Assembly: GCA_004172865.1 (NCBI GenBank)
Contig: SEBV01000007.1
Location: forward strand, 62,001 to 126,000
Length of the DNA: 64,000 nt
Source of the DNA: Gammaproteobacteria bacterium
Lineage (GTDB): Bacteria > Pseudomonadota > Gammaproteobacteria > Pseudomonadales > Cellvibrionaceae
Direction of reading: 5' to 3'
Positions 27,825 to 36,456 of this stretch are shown here, piece by piece (position 1 is the first letter of the stretch; every line of letters begins with the position of its first letter). Below the pieces are notes generated by a model. That model was not told the DNA's origin. It ran no database searches and saw only the letters and a program-made list of their open reading frames with translations. The position numbers and the translations under genes were made by a program.

Positions 27825-29024
27825 ATGGGCAAGTTCTATATCCCCGTTATCGCCACCGCTGTTTTAGCTACCAGTCTTTTGTTGGGTTGCAGCAAAAAGG
27901 TTGAAAAAACTGAAGATGTTCGCCCAGTCCGCGCAATTCAGGTAACTTCCGGTCAGCAGCAGGTGATGGCGGAATATTCAGGCAACGTGCAGGCGCGTGT
28001 GGAATCTCAGTTAGGATTCCGCGTGGGTGGGAAAATTCAAACCCGCAAAGTGGATGTCGGCACTTTGGTAAAACCAGGCCAAGTATTGATGGAGCTAGAT
28101 CCACAAGATTTACGCTTGGCTCAAACCCAAGCCGAAGCCAATTTTAAAGCCGCTAAAAGTAATTTCGAGTTGTCAGAGTTTGAGGTAAAACGCTATCGGG
28201 AATTAAGCAAAACCGGTGCTATAAGCCGAAGCGCCCTGGATGCAAAAAATACTGCTTTTGAATCCGCAAAAGCCAGTTATGAACAAGCTCAAGCCGCGTT
28301 CAAAGGCCAATCAAATCAAACTGCTTACGCAAATTTAGTTTCAGATGTTGAAGGTGTCGTAACCGCAATTAATGCTGAGGTAGGCCAAGTAGTTGCAGCG
28401 GGCACGCCAGTAGTTCAAGTTGCCAAAGCAGGCGAGTTGGAAGTGCTCGTTGGCATTCCTGAAAATAATGTTGAAGTCGTCAAGCGTGCGACGCAAATTG
28501 ATGTTCGTTTATGGGCGAATTCCAAAGAAGTTATGGCCGGAAAAATTCGTGAACTTTCACCAGTGGCCGATGCTGCCACACGCAGTTTTACCGCAAGAGT
28601 TTCCATTCTGAATTTAACGCCCAAACAAGCCGTGTTGGTGAAGTTGGGAATGACAGCCTCAGTGCAATTTGTATTGAATACACCCGGCAATTTTGTGAAG
28701 GTTCCGCTCACTGCCTTGTATCAGGAAAAAGGCATAACCTCGGTGTGGATTGTTGAAAAAGGCGCGGTAAAATTGGTGCCCGTTCAAGTGGGTGGCGTGA
28801 GTGGAAACGATGTACTTTTAACGAGTGGCGTTACTTCAGGGCAAACGATTATTACTGCAGGTGTACACGTTTTAAATCCAGGTCAACAGGTTTCGATTTT
28901 AGAACCTGAAGCAAAACCTGCTGCGGATGAGCCTTATTTATCATCACAAAACTTGTTAACACCCGTTGCTACGACGTCATCCGCTGAGAGCAAAACTTCT
29001 AAAGCGCAGGGAGCGGGCAAATGA
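27825..29024 (+). CDS. RND efflux periplasmic adaptor (HlyD/MFP family) lipoprotein
   Basis: Periplasmic adaptor that links an RND pump to an outer-membrane channel. The 399-aa product starts with a lipoprotein signal (SLLLGCSKK, Cys near 22). It continues with the lipoyl half-motif RVGGKIQTRKVDVGTLVKPG, an alpha-hairpin (about 95-165), the second lipoyl half, a beta-barrel and a membrane-proximal domain. ATG 27825 has AGGAG upstream; earlier in-frame starts lack a ribosome site and would hide the signal peptide. Its last bases overlap the RND gene (ATGA). No outer-membrane factor gene is in the operon, so a TolC-like partner would come from elsewhere. Confidence 0.9.
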   Translation: MGKFYIPVIATAVLATSLLLGCSKKVEKTEDVRPVRAIQVTSGQQQVMAEYSGNVQARVESQLGFRVGGKIQTRKVDVGTLVKPGQVLMELDPQDLRLAQTQAEANFKAAKSNFELSEFEVKRYRELSKTGAISRSALDAKNTAFESAKASYEQAQAAFKGQSNQTAYANLVSDVEGVVTAINAEVGQVVAAGTPVVQVAKAGELEVLVGIPENNVEVVKRATQIDVRLWANSKEVMAGKIRELSPVADAATRSFTARVSILNLTPKQAVLVKLGMTASVQFVLNTPGNFVKVPLTALYQEKGITSVWIVEKGAVKLVPVQVGGVSGNDVLLTSGVTSGQTIITAGVHVLNPGQQVSILEPEAKPAADEPYLSSQNLLTPVATTSSAESKTSKAQGAGK

Positions 29025-32000
29025 AAGGCTCCCACTTTAATTTATCGCGCTGGGCGCTCGAACATATTCCATTAGTTCGCTATTTAATTGCTGCGCTCTT
29101 GATTGGCGGCATTATGAGTTTCAATAATTTGGGACAGGATGAAGACCCGCCATTTACTTTTCGTGCGATGGTAGTGACAGCAAAATGGCCGGGCGCAAAT
29201 GCCTTGCAAATGGCTGATCAAGTTACCGATAAATTAGAAAAAACGCTGCAAGAAACACCTTATATCGACGTAATCCGCAGCTTCTCGAAGCCCGGCGAAA
29301 CTACCATTATTTTGCAGCTGCGTGAATCAACTCCGCCGAAAGAAACGACGGCGTCCTGGTATCAGGTGCGCAAAAAAATTGGCGACATGAAATACAGTTT
29401 GCCACAAGGTGTAATAGGTCCATTTTTTAACGACGAGTTTGGCGATACCTACGGTTCAATTTTTTCGTTAGCGGGCGATGGTTTCACTTACGCTGAATTA
29501 AAAGATTACGCTGATCTGGTTCGCCAGCAACTTTTGCGAATTCCTCTGGTTGCAAAAGTAGAATTGCTTGGCGTGCAAGATGAAAAAGTTAACATCGTTT
29601 TTTCGCACAAAAAATTTGCGCAACTCGGAATTTCACTGGATGAAATTGTTAATCAAATTAATACGCAAAATGCCGTCGAATCCACCGGCGTATTAAATAC
29701 CGACACCGACAACGTTCAGGTGCGTGTCACTGGCGCATTTAAATCGCCGAAAGATTTGGAAAATCTTACCTTGCGTGCGCAGGGCAAAAATTTTCGGTTG
29801 GGTGATTTTGCAGAAATTAAACGCGAATACACCGATCCGCCCGGCAACAAAATGCGCTTTAACGGCAAAGAAGTTATTGGGCTCGCCATTTCCATGCAAA
29901 AGGGCGGCAATATTATTGATCTGGGTAAAAATCTTGAAACCACCGCTGCAGATATAAAACGTAAATTGCCTGTTGGTGTCGAGCTTGATCGCGTCACTAA
30001 CCAGCCTAAAGCTGTCTCAAAATCTGTTAATGAATTTTTGCACACGCTTGCGGAAGCACTAGTCATTGTGCTGGCCGTTAGTTTTATCGCACTCGGTTTT
30101 CATAAAGATGAAAAAGGCATCCGCATAGATTTCCGCCCCGGTTTGGTTGTGGGTTTAACCATTCCATTGGTGTTGGCGATTACATTTTTATTTATGCGAA
30201 TCTTCGATATTGATTTACACAAAATTTCGCTCGGCGCATTAATTATTGCATTGGGGTTATTGGTTGATGATGCGATTATCGCTGTAGAAATGATGGTGCG
30301 AAAAATGGAAGAAGGCTATTCACGCTTCGACGCTGCAACCTTCGCGTATACATCTACTGCCATACCTATGTTAACGGGAACCTTAATTACCGCTGCCGGA
30401 TTTTTGCCAATCGGTTTAGCAAAATCTGCCGCGGGTGAATATACCTTTTCAATGTTTTCGGTAAATTGCCTTGCGTTAATAATTTCATGGTTGGTGGCGG
30501 TAATTTTTACGCCTTACATTGGCTATTTATTATTAAAAGTAAAGCCGCATTCTACCGATGATGCGCCACACGAATTATTCGATTCAGGTTTCTACGTGAA
30601 ATTCAGAAGCTTAGTGAATTGGTGTGTAGAGTTTCGCAAAACAACTATCGCCATCACGCTCGGTGTATTTGCGCTAGGTATTTTTGGCTTTAAATTTATT
30701 GAACAACAATTCTTTCCAGATTCAACGCGCCCGGAATTGATGGTGGAAATGTGGCTGCCAGAAGGTTCCTCGTACGCCGCAACCGAAGCACAAGTTAAAA
30801 AGTTTGAAGCCTTTGTACAAGCACAGCAGGGCGTAGAAAGTATAACGAGTTATGTAGGCACTGGTAGCCCGCGTTTTTATTTGCCGCTGGATCAAATATT
30901 TCCACAATCCAACGTTGCACAAATTGTGGTCCTACCCATAGATGATGAAGCGCGTACCGCATTGCGTGAAAAAATCATCCACGAGTTTAAAGTTAATTTT
31001 CCTGAAGTTCGCGGCCGCGTTAAATTTTTGCCAACCGGCCCACCGGTTCCTTATCCTGTACAGTTTCGTATTAGCGGAACTGAAGTTGATAAGGTTCGCG
31101 AAATTGCAGATAGCGTAAAAGATATTATGCGCGGGAATCCCAATGCTTTAGGAGTGAATGATAACTGGAATGAATCTGTAAAAGTCTTACGATTGAATCT
31201 GGATCAAGATAAATTGCGTGCGCTGGGTATGACATCCGAAACTGTGATGCGCGCAGCCAATACGATTTTAACGGGAACTACGGTTGGGCAATATCGTGAA
31301 AAAAATCGCTTGGTGGATATTGTTGTGCGTCAACCATTGGATGAGCGCTCAACGATTGAGCGTTTGAATGATACGAATTTACCAACGGCTAGTGGCAAAT
31401 CAGTGCCGTTATCGCAAATTGCTCGCGCACAATTTGTGTGGGAGCCGGGAATCATCTGGCGTGAAAACCGCGAGTGGGCAATTACCGTTCAGTGCGATGT
31501 TGTGGATGGAATTCAAGGCCCAACGGTATCGAGCCAAATCGAACCAAAGCTTGCAGAAATAAAAGCGTCGCTACCGATTGGGTATGATATTAAATTAGCG
31601 GGTGCTGCTGCAGATAGTAGTAAAGCTCAGGACTCAATTGCCGCAAATGTGCCGCTAGTAATTTTTATTATTTTCACTTTGCTCATGTTGCAACTGCATA
31701 GTTTTTCACGCGCGTTGTTAGTATTTTTAACGGGGCCTTTAGGTGTAGCGGGCGTTGCAATGGCGTTGTTAATTTTGCATCGTCCAATGGGCTTTGTCGC
31801 ACAGCTAGGTGTGATTGCGTTATTCGGTATGATTATCCGGAACTCGGTTATTTTAATTGATCAAATAGAAACGGATATCGCGAGCGGTACCGCACCGTGG
31901 ACTGCAATTGTTGAAGCCGCCGTGCGCCGTTTTCGCCCCATTATTTTAACGGCAGCTGCAGCCGTGCTAGCGATGATTCCATTGTCCGGTTCTGTATTTT

Positions 32001-32110
32001 GGGGCCCAATGGCGGTAGCAATTATGGGTGGTTTAATTGTAGCGACAGGGTTAACACTGTTGTTTTTGCCAGCGCTTTACGCTACCTGGTTTAAAGTACA
32101 AAAGCCCTAA
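29021..32110 (+). CDS. RND efflux transporter, inner-membrane pump
   Basis: A 1029-aa AcrB/MexB-superfamily proton-driven pump. It has the first membrane helix near residues 16-32 and then a large periplasmic loop (GQDEDPPFTFRAMVV). The central membrane block contains GLLVDDAIIAVEMM with the proton-relay aspartates. A second large periplasmic loop and a C-terminal membrane block (ALFGMIIRNSVILIDQIE) follow. The ExDPPF spelling is typical of a subgroup distinct from AcrB proper. It is translationally coupled to the adaptor (4-base overlap) and followed by tetR. Substrates cannot be predicted. Confidence 0.93.
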   Translation: MKGSHFNLSRWALEHIPLVRYLIAALLIGGIMSFNNLGQDEDPPFTFRAMVVTAKWPGANALQMADQVTDKLEKTLQETPYIDVIRSFSKPGETTIILQLRESTPPKETTASWYQVRKKIGDMKYSLPQGVIGPFFNDEFGDTYGSIFSLAGDGFTYAELKDYADLVRQQLLRIPLVAKVELLGVQDEKVNIVFSHKKFAQLGISLDEIVNQINTQNAVESTGVLNTDTDNVQVRVTGAFKSPKDLENLTLRAQGKNFRLGDFAEIKREYTDPPGNKMRFNGKEVIGLAISMQKGGNIIDLGKNLETTAADIKRKLPVGVELDRVTNQPKAVSKSVNEFLHTLAEALVIVLAVSFIALGFHKDEKGIRIDFRPGLVVGLTIPLVLAITFLFMRIFDIDLHKISLGALIIALGLLVDDAIIAVEMMVRKMEEGYSRFDAATFAYTSTAIPMLTGTLITAAGFLPIGLAKSAAGEYTFSMFSVNCLALIISWLVAVIFTPYIGYLLLKVKPHSTDDAPHELFDSGFYVKFRSLVNWCVEFRKTTIAITLGVFALGIFGFKFIEQQFFPDSTRPELMVEMWLPEGSSYAATEAQVKKFEAFVQAQQGVESITSYVGTGSPRFYLPLDQIFPQSNVAQIVVLPIDDEARTALREKIIHEFKVNFPEVRGRVKFLPTGPPVPYPVQFRISGTEVDKVREIADSVKDIMRGNPNALGVNDNWNESVKVLRLNLDQDKLRALGMTSETVMRAANTILTGTTVGQYREKNRLVDIVVRQPLDERSTIERLNDTNLPTASGKSVPLSQIARAQFVWEPGIIWRENREWAITVQCDVVDGIQGPTVSSQIEPKLAEIKASLPIGYDIKLAGAAADSSKAQDSIAANVPLVIFIIFTLLMLQLHSFSRALLVFLTGPLGVAGVAMALLILHRPMGFVAQLGVIALFGMIIRNSVILIDQIETDIASGTAPWTAIVEAAVRRFRPIILTAAAAVLAMIPLSGSVFWGPMAVAIMGGLIVATGLTLLFLPALYATWFKVQKP

Positions 32111-32186
32111 GGAATCATTTTTATTATATTGGTCGATATTCTCAGCATGCGGATATCGGCCAAATTTTTAAAAGAATTGGTAAATT

Positions 32187-32819
32187 ATGAATACAGCTAT
32201 TAACGCATCCATTAATAACGAAGGCATTCCTGAAACTACACGTTTCAGAATTTTGCAGGCCGCTCACGAAGAAATGTATGAGCATGGTTTTCAAGGTTTA
32301 CGTATTGATGCAGTTTTAAAGAAAACGCAGCTTGCCAAAGGCGCGCTCTATCATTATTTTCCCACCAAACTCGCGCTCGGCTACGCTGTTCTAGATGAAG
32401 TTATCATGGGATTTTTTCAAGAAAACTGGCGCGAGTTTTTAGGTGCTTCTAATGATCCACTGCAAGCACTCAAAGCGTTTTTTAAGAAAAAATGTGATGA
32501 CATTCAATCCGGTGATTGTACCAATGGCTGCCCGTTAACTAATTTAGTTCAAGAAATGTCGACACAAGATGAAGGTTTTCATCAGCGCTTAAAAGAAGTG
32601 ATGAAAAATATAGTTTGCTCGGTGTCTGCCGGATTAAAACAAGGGCAGGCGGACGGCATAGTACGCAAAGATATAGATACGATTAAAATAGCCACTTTTT
32701 TATTGAGTAGTTATCAAGGAATAATGGGCACTGCAAAATGCATGCAGTCAATGGAATTGGCATTTGGTTTGTTCGACACACTCGGCGAATATATAGAATC
32801 TTTGCGAGTTAAATCTTAA
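32187..32819 (+). CDS. TetR/AcrR-family transcriptional regulator
   Basis: A 210-aa repressor with an N-terminal helix-turn-helix domain (TRFRILQAAHEEMYEHGFQG, then KKTQLAKGALYHYFPTKLAL) and a C-terminal ligand-binding domain containing several cysteines (GDCTNGC). It is the third gene of the efflux operon. It is the natural candidate to bind the two operator copies at 27668-27710 and repress its own operon. The 76-base gap from the RND gene is compatible with readthrough. Confidence 0.92.
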   Translation: MNTAINASINNEGIPETTRFRILQAAHEEMYEHGFQGLRIDAVLKKTQLAKGALYHYFPTKLALGYAVLDEVIMGFFQENWREFLGASNDPLQALKAFFKKKCDDIQSGDCTNGCPLTNLVQEMSTQDEGFHQRLKEVMKNIVCSVSAGLKQGQADGIVRKDIDTIKIATFLLSSYQGIMGTAKCMQSMELAFGLFDTLGEYIESLRVKS

Positions 32820-32877
32820 TGCTTTAGTGGCTGGATCAGATTCGACACAAGGTGCCCAGCCTGATCTAGCCTAGATT

Positions 32878-33348
32878 TCAATTTACTAAAGTTGGTTTGC
32901 AAATAATTTCAGTTAAAACTGAATTCGCGATAAAACATTCTACATGTGCCAAGTGATGTAAGTGTTCCAACTCTTCAAATGTAGGAATTTTTTCACCGGA
33001 AAATTTTGTGGCAGGGTTGAGTATTACTTGTGCCAGAAATAACTTCCTATTCGCATTGGGTGCCATAGTGCCAGTCACCGAATCTACATAAGAGTCCACG
33101 CGAAAACCTCGTCTGGAAGCAATATGCAAAAACCAAAGCATATGGCAATTACTCAGAGCCGCAATTAATAATTCCTCCGGGTCTGCTGCACTTGCATCGG
33201 AGTAGGGCACTGGAACCGTATTTGGCGATGAGGATGCGGGAATTTCCAGTCCACCATCAAAACGAATAGTATGTTTTCGGCTGTAATGATTATCCAGAAA
33301 GTTCTGATCACCACGCTCCCAAATAACTTCCACAATATGTTCGTTCAT
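32878..33348 (-). CDS. OsmC-family protein
   Basis: OsmC/Ohr-like proteins act as thiol peroxidases on organic hydroperoxides. The 156-aa product has the family pattern ASAADPEELLIAALSNCHML with the first redox cysteine. A later cysteine lies in HVECFIANSVLTE, so both expected Cys are present. ATG 33348 has AGGA upstream; an 11-codon-longer start is less supported. It is convergent with tetR and upstream of nothing in its own direction. Confidence 0.87.
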   Translation of the reverse strand: MNEHIVEVIWERGDQNFLDNHYSRKHTIRFDGGLEIPASSSPNTVPVPYSDASAADPEELLIAALSNCHMLWFLHIASRRGFRVDSYVDSVTGTMAPNANRKLFLAQVILNPATKFSGEKIPTFEELEHLHHLAHVECFIANSVLTEIICKPTLVN

Positions 33349-33426
33349 AAAATTCCTATAAAAATGATTTAATGGTTTCAATATGCAAAATGAATCTTGT
33401 ACCTCAGATATGTAGTTTATTTTCGA

Positions 33427-34065
33427 TTATAAATAGGCATCCAGATTCGTTTCTTCAACTTTACAAACCTCTTGTATAGTGGCCCGTTTGGCAAGTTTGC
33501 GTAAATAATTTCCCAAGTTATTAAAGCTCAAAGGTGGCCGCTTAAATTCGTCCGCCCAATGTGAGAGCGTAAATAAAAAATAGTCGCAGGCAGAAAGACT
33601 ATTACCTACAAGAAAATCCTTACCTTCGAGCGCTTTATCCAATAGCGCGAACATTTCAGTAATGCGAATTTCCTGTGCATCAAAAATTGCCTGTGTTGAA
33701 TTCGAATCGGTAGTGTGTTTCTCAGGATAAAAATAAACCATTAATTCCGGCTGCAAAGTCGCATTGAGATAAAAGAGCCACTGCAGAAATTCCGCTCGAA
33801 GCGGATCACCAATTTTCGGCGCAAGATTCGCTTGCGGATTTTGATCGCAAAGATGTAAACAAATCGCCGCACTTTCAAAAATAATTAACTCCCCGTCAAC
33901 CAAGGTCGGAATCCGCCCGGTCGGGTTCAGCGCTAAATAGTCTGCAGATTTCTGCGCGTTGGTTTTTCGATCAATCAGTATCAACTCATAATCGACGCCC
34001 ATTTCTTTGAGCACTAAATGCGGCGCCCAGCTGGCATTGCGTGGGTAATAAAAGAGTTTGTACAT
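33427..34065 (-). CDS. Glutathione S-transferase-like protein
   Basis: A 212-aa two-domain GST. The N-terminal thioredoxin-like domain contains NPTGRIPTLVDG and the glutathione-binding ESAAICLHL segment (Glu-Ser). The C-terminal helical domain contains the N-capping-type SLSACDYFLF. GGAG lies just upstream of the start. It is next to an osmC-like gene and an efflux operon, consistent with a stress or detoxification neighbourhood, but the substrate is unknown. Confidence 0.88.
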   Translation of the reverse strand: MYKLFYYPRNASWAPHLVLKEMGVDYELILIDRKTNAQKSADYLALNPTGRIPTLVDGELIIFESAAICLHLCDQNPQANLAPKIGDPLRAEFLQWLFYLNATLQPELMVYFYPEKHTTDSNSTQAIFDAQEIRITEMFALLDKALEGKDFLVGNSLSACDYFLFTLSHWADEFKRPPLSFNNLGNYLRKLAKRATIQEVCKVEETNLDAYL

Positions 34066-34591
34066 TTAAAGCTCCATTTTTAAATTTCCGGGTATTAATT
34101 AGTTAGACTATGGCGAGAAAGTGCTTTTTATTGTGCAGGCCGGGCCAATTCTTCCGCAAAACGCGGCTTAAAATGAACATTTATCGCGAGAAGTTAACAT
34201 AAGATAAATATGTTCAGTATTACCGTTCAATTTAACCACATCGATTGGCAATGACGAATGTCAGGTTCTTTCTTAGTCCGGTTTCTTTATAGTATCAGCC
34301 AATGAAAGCTTCATTTTAATTTTCTATGATTTCATTAATTTTCATGGTTTTATCTTTAAAAAGCTATAGCTAATATTGATGGCTCTTTTCTGTACTTCCT
34401 CGCATATTCTGTTGACAATCACGCACCCGTTTATAGTCGAACGTATGGACTGCCAAGTTATGTACGTAGCAGCATAAATGTCTGTTAATAAATACTAATG
34501 CTTACAAATATCTTTTCAAAAATTTAACTGTTAATAATAAAATATGCTCCGAATTAACTGAGAGCATAAATCAATCGCCTTGGAGTAATTA
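34066..34591 (+). promoter_or_regulatory. Long upstream region of the first halogenase gene
   Basis: 526 bases without a gene. The segment from about 34360 to the ATG resembles the region upstream of the second halogenase gene. Shared are GCTATAGnTAATATTGAT (34364-34381), the TTCTGTTnACA stretch (34407-34417) and a hairpin before the ribosome site: ATGCTC at 34544-34549 pairing with GAGCAT at 34562-34567. TTGGAGTAATTA precedes the start. A TTGACA at 34412-34417 is present, but no -10 at normal spacing was found. Confidence 0.6.
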
Positions 34592-36079
34592 ATGGATACC
34601 GCAATAAAAAAAGTCGTCATTGCCGGTGGAGGAACAGCAGGCTGGATGGCGGCCGCAACCATTTCACACCACTTTTCGTCGGTATTAGACATTCGTGTCA
34701 TTGAATCTGAAGAGATTGGCACAGTGGGCGTTGGTGAAGCGACCGTTCCGCCGATGCAAGCATTTCATAAATTGTTAAATATTGATGAGCAAGAATTTTT
34801 ACGTGCGACTCAAGGGACCTTCAAGTTAGGAATAAACTTTGAAAATTGGGCGCGAAAAGGCGATGAATATATTCACTCCTTTGGAATAACAGGTAAGGTA
34901 TTTTGGATTGCTGACTTTGTTCAGTTTTGGACAAAGGCGAGAGGGATGGGATTAGAAAATGACTACGGTGATTTTTGTTTAGAGTTGCAAGCGGCAAAGT
35001 TGGGCAAGTTCGCACTTACCGAAAATCCGGCCATTAATTACGCGTACCATTTCAATGCATCTCTCTACGCAAAATTTTTGCGCAAATACAGCGAAGCTCG
35101 CGGCGTAAGGCGCACTGAAGGTAAGATTGTTGAGGTTGCAACCCATACTGATAACGGATTTATTAAGAGCATCACCTTAGCGTCAGGTGAGGTTGTTGAG
35201 GGCGATTTATTTATCGACTGTACCGGCTTTCGTGGTCTATTAATCGAACAAACCTTGCACACAGGTTATGAAGATTGGTCGCAGTGGTTACTTAATGATA
35301 GTGCGATAGCCGCGCAAACCAAAAATCCTGGCCCTGCATTGCCGTACACTCGTGCTGTTGCACACCAAGCCGGTTGGCAGTGGCATATTCCATTGCAAAG
35401 TCGTATTGGTACTGGTTTCGTATATTGCAGCAAATATATTTCCGATGAAGATGCCAGAAAAACATTTATCAATAACTTGCCTGGCGAATTAATTAACGAA
35501 CCTATTGTGCTGAAATTTAAAACCGGTCGCCGTAAAAAAAGCTGGAATAAAAATTGTGTAGCATTAGGTTTATCGAGCGGATTTATTGAGCCTTTGGAGT
35601 CCACCAGCATTCATTTAATTATGAGCAGTGCTTTAAGGTTGGTGAAATTTTTTCCAGCTAATGGTATTAAAGAAGCTAATGTAGCTGAATACAATCAGCA
35701 AACTGTAACTGAAATTGAACGCATCCGTGATTTTGTAATTTTGCATTACAAAGCAACTGAACGAGACGATACGCCCTATTGGCGTTACTGCAGAGATATG
35801 GTTGCACCGGAGACGCTGACGCACCGTATTAATTTATTCAAGGAAACAGGAATAGCCTATCGAACCGAGGGAGAGATTTTCGAGAAGGATTCGTGGTCGC
35901 AAGTAATGATCGGGCAGAGAATAGTGCCTGAGGATTATCATCGCTATGTTGATGAAGTAAATCATAAGGACTTACTTAAATATATGCGAGATTATGCGAA
36001 AGGTGTTAAGGATCATGCAATGCAATTGCCAAGTCATGAAGATTTTGTGAGAGGCTACTGCTCAGAAAATGATGTCTAA
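34592..36079 (+). CDS. Flavin-dependent tryptophan halogenase family protein, copy 1
   Basis: FADH2-dependent halogenase of the PrnA/RebH family. The 495-aa product has the FAD motif VIAGGGTAGWMAAA near residue 8. The catalytic lysine lies in TFKLGINFENW (about residue 77), and the WQWHIP motif (WxWxIP) that excludes monooxygenation is near 262. The glutamate motif SGFIEPLEST is near 330. All key residues are present. No flavin reductase, peptide or indole biosynthesis gene is near, so the substrate is open; relatives in plant-polymer degraders often act on free indoles or unknown compounds. About 85-90% identical by eye to copy 2. Confidence 0.88.
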   Translation: MDTAIKKVVIAGGGTAGWMAAATISHHFSSVLDIRVIESEEIGTVGVGEATVPPMQAFHKLLNIDEQEFLRATQGTFKLGINFENWARKGDEYIHSFGITGKVFWIADFVQFWTKARGMGLENDYGDFCLELQAAKLGKFALTENPAINYAYHFNASLYAKFLRKYSEARGVRRTEGKIVEVATHTDNGFIKSITLASGEVVEGDLFIDCTGFRGLLIEQTLHTGYEDWSQWLLNDSAIAAQTKNPGPALPYTRAVAHQAGWQWHIPLQSRIGTGFVYCSKYISDEDARKTFINNLPGELINEPIVLKFKTGRRKKSWNKNCVALGLSSGFIEPLESTSIHLIMSSALRLVKFFPANGIKEANVAEYNQQTVTEIERIRDFVILHYKATERDDTPYWRYCRDMVAPETLTHRINLFKETGIAYRTEGEIFEKDSWSQVMIGQRIVPEDYHRYVDEVNHKDLLKYMRDYAKGVKDHAMQLPSHEDFVRGYCSENDV

Positions 36080-36103
36080 TTAAAGGGAATTATTGTTTCC
36101 TTT

Positions 36104-36130
36104 AAAAACCCGCGTAAAGCGGGTTTTTTA
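36104..36130 (+). terminator. Intrinsic terminator after halogenase copy 1
   Basis: AAAAACCCGC (36104-36113) pairs perfectly with GCGGGTTTTT (36119-36128), loop GTAAA, then T. It separates the two halogenase genes transcriptionally. Confidence 0.93.
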
Positions 36131-36456
36131 TGCCTCCGATGGTCGTGAAGTTTTAGCCTGTGTAACATTAATTAATATAATTATTTAAACCGAAAAAATG
36201 GCTTGCAGTCGATTTTACGGTTCCCCGTATACGGCTAAAGCTATAGTTAATATTGATTGCCTATGACTGTACATTCATATGTTTTCTGTTAACACTTACG
36301 TGCGCATTTTATCTTGTGTACTAGTAAGTTGTGTGCGATTAAGTAAGTGTGCGTTAGCATTTTATGCATACAAATTCTATTTCAATAATTCAAACTATCA
36401 ATAAAAAAATATGCTCAGCATTTGCTGAGGCATAGTTAATTCTGTTGGAGCAATTA
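36131..36456 (+). promoter_or_regulatory. Upstream region of the second halogenase gene
   Basis: Gene-free and recognisably homologous to the region before copy 1: GCTATAGTTAATATTGAT (36239-36256), a TTTTCTGTTAACA stretch and a leader hairpin. ATGCTCAGC (36411-36419) pairs with GCTGAGGCAT (36424-36433, one bulged base). TTGGAGCAATTA precedes the start. The duplication therefore includes its own promoter. Confidence 0.65.
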
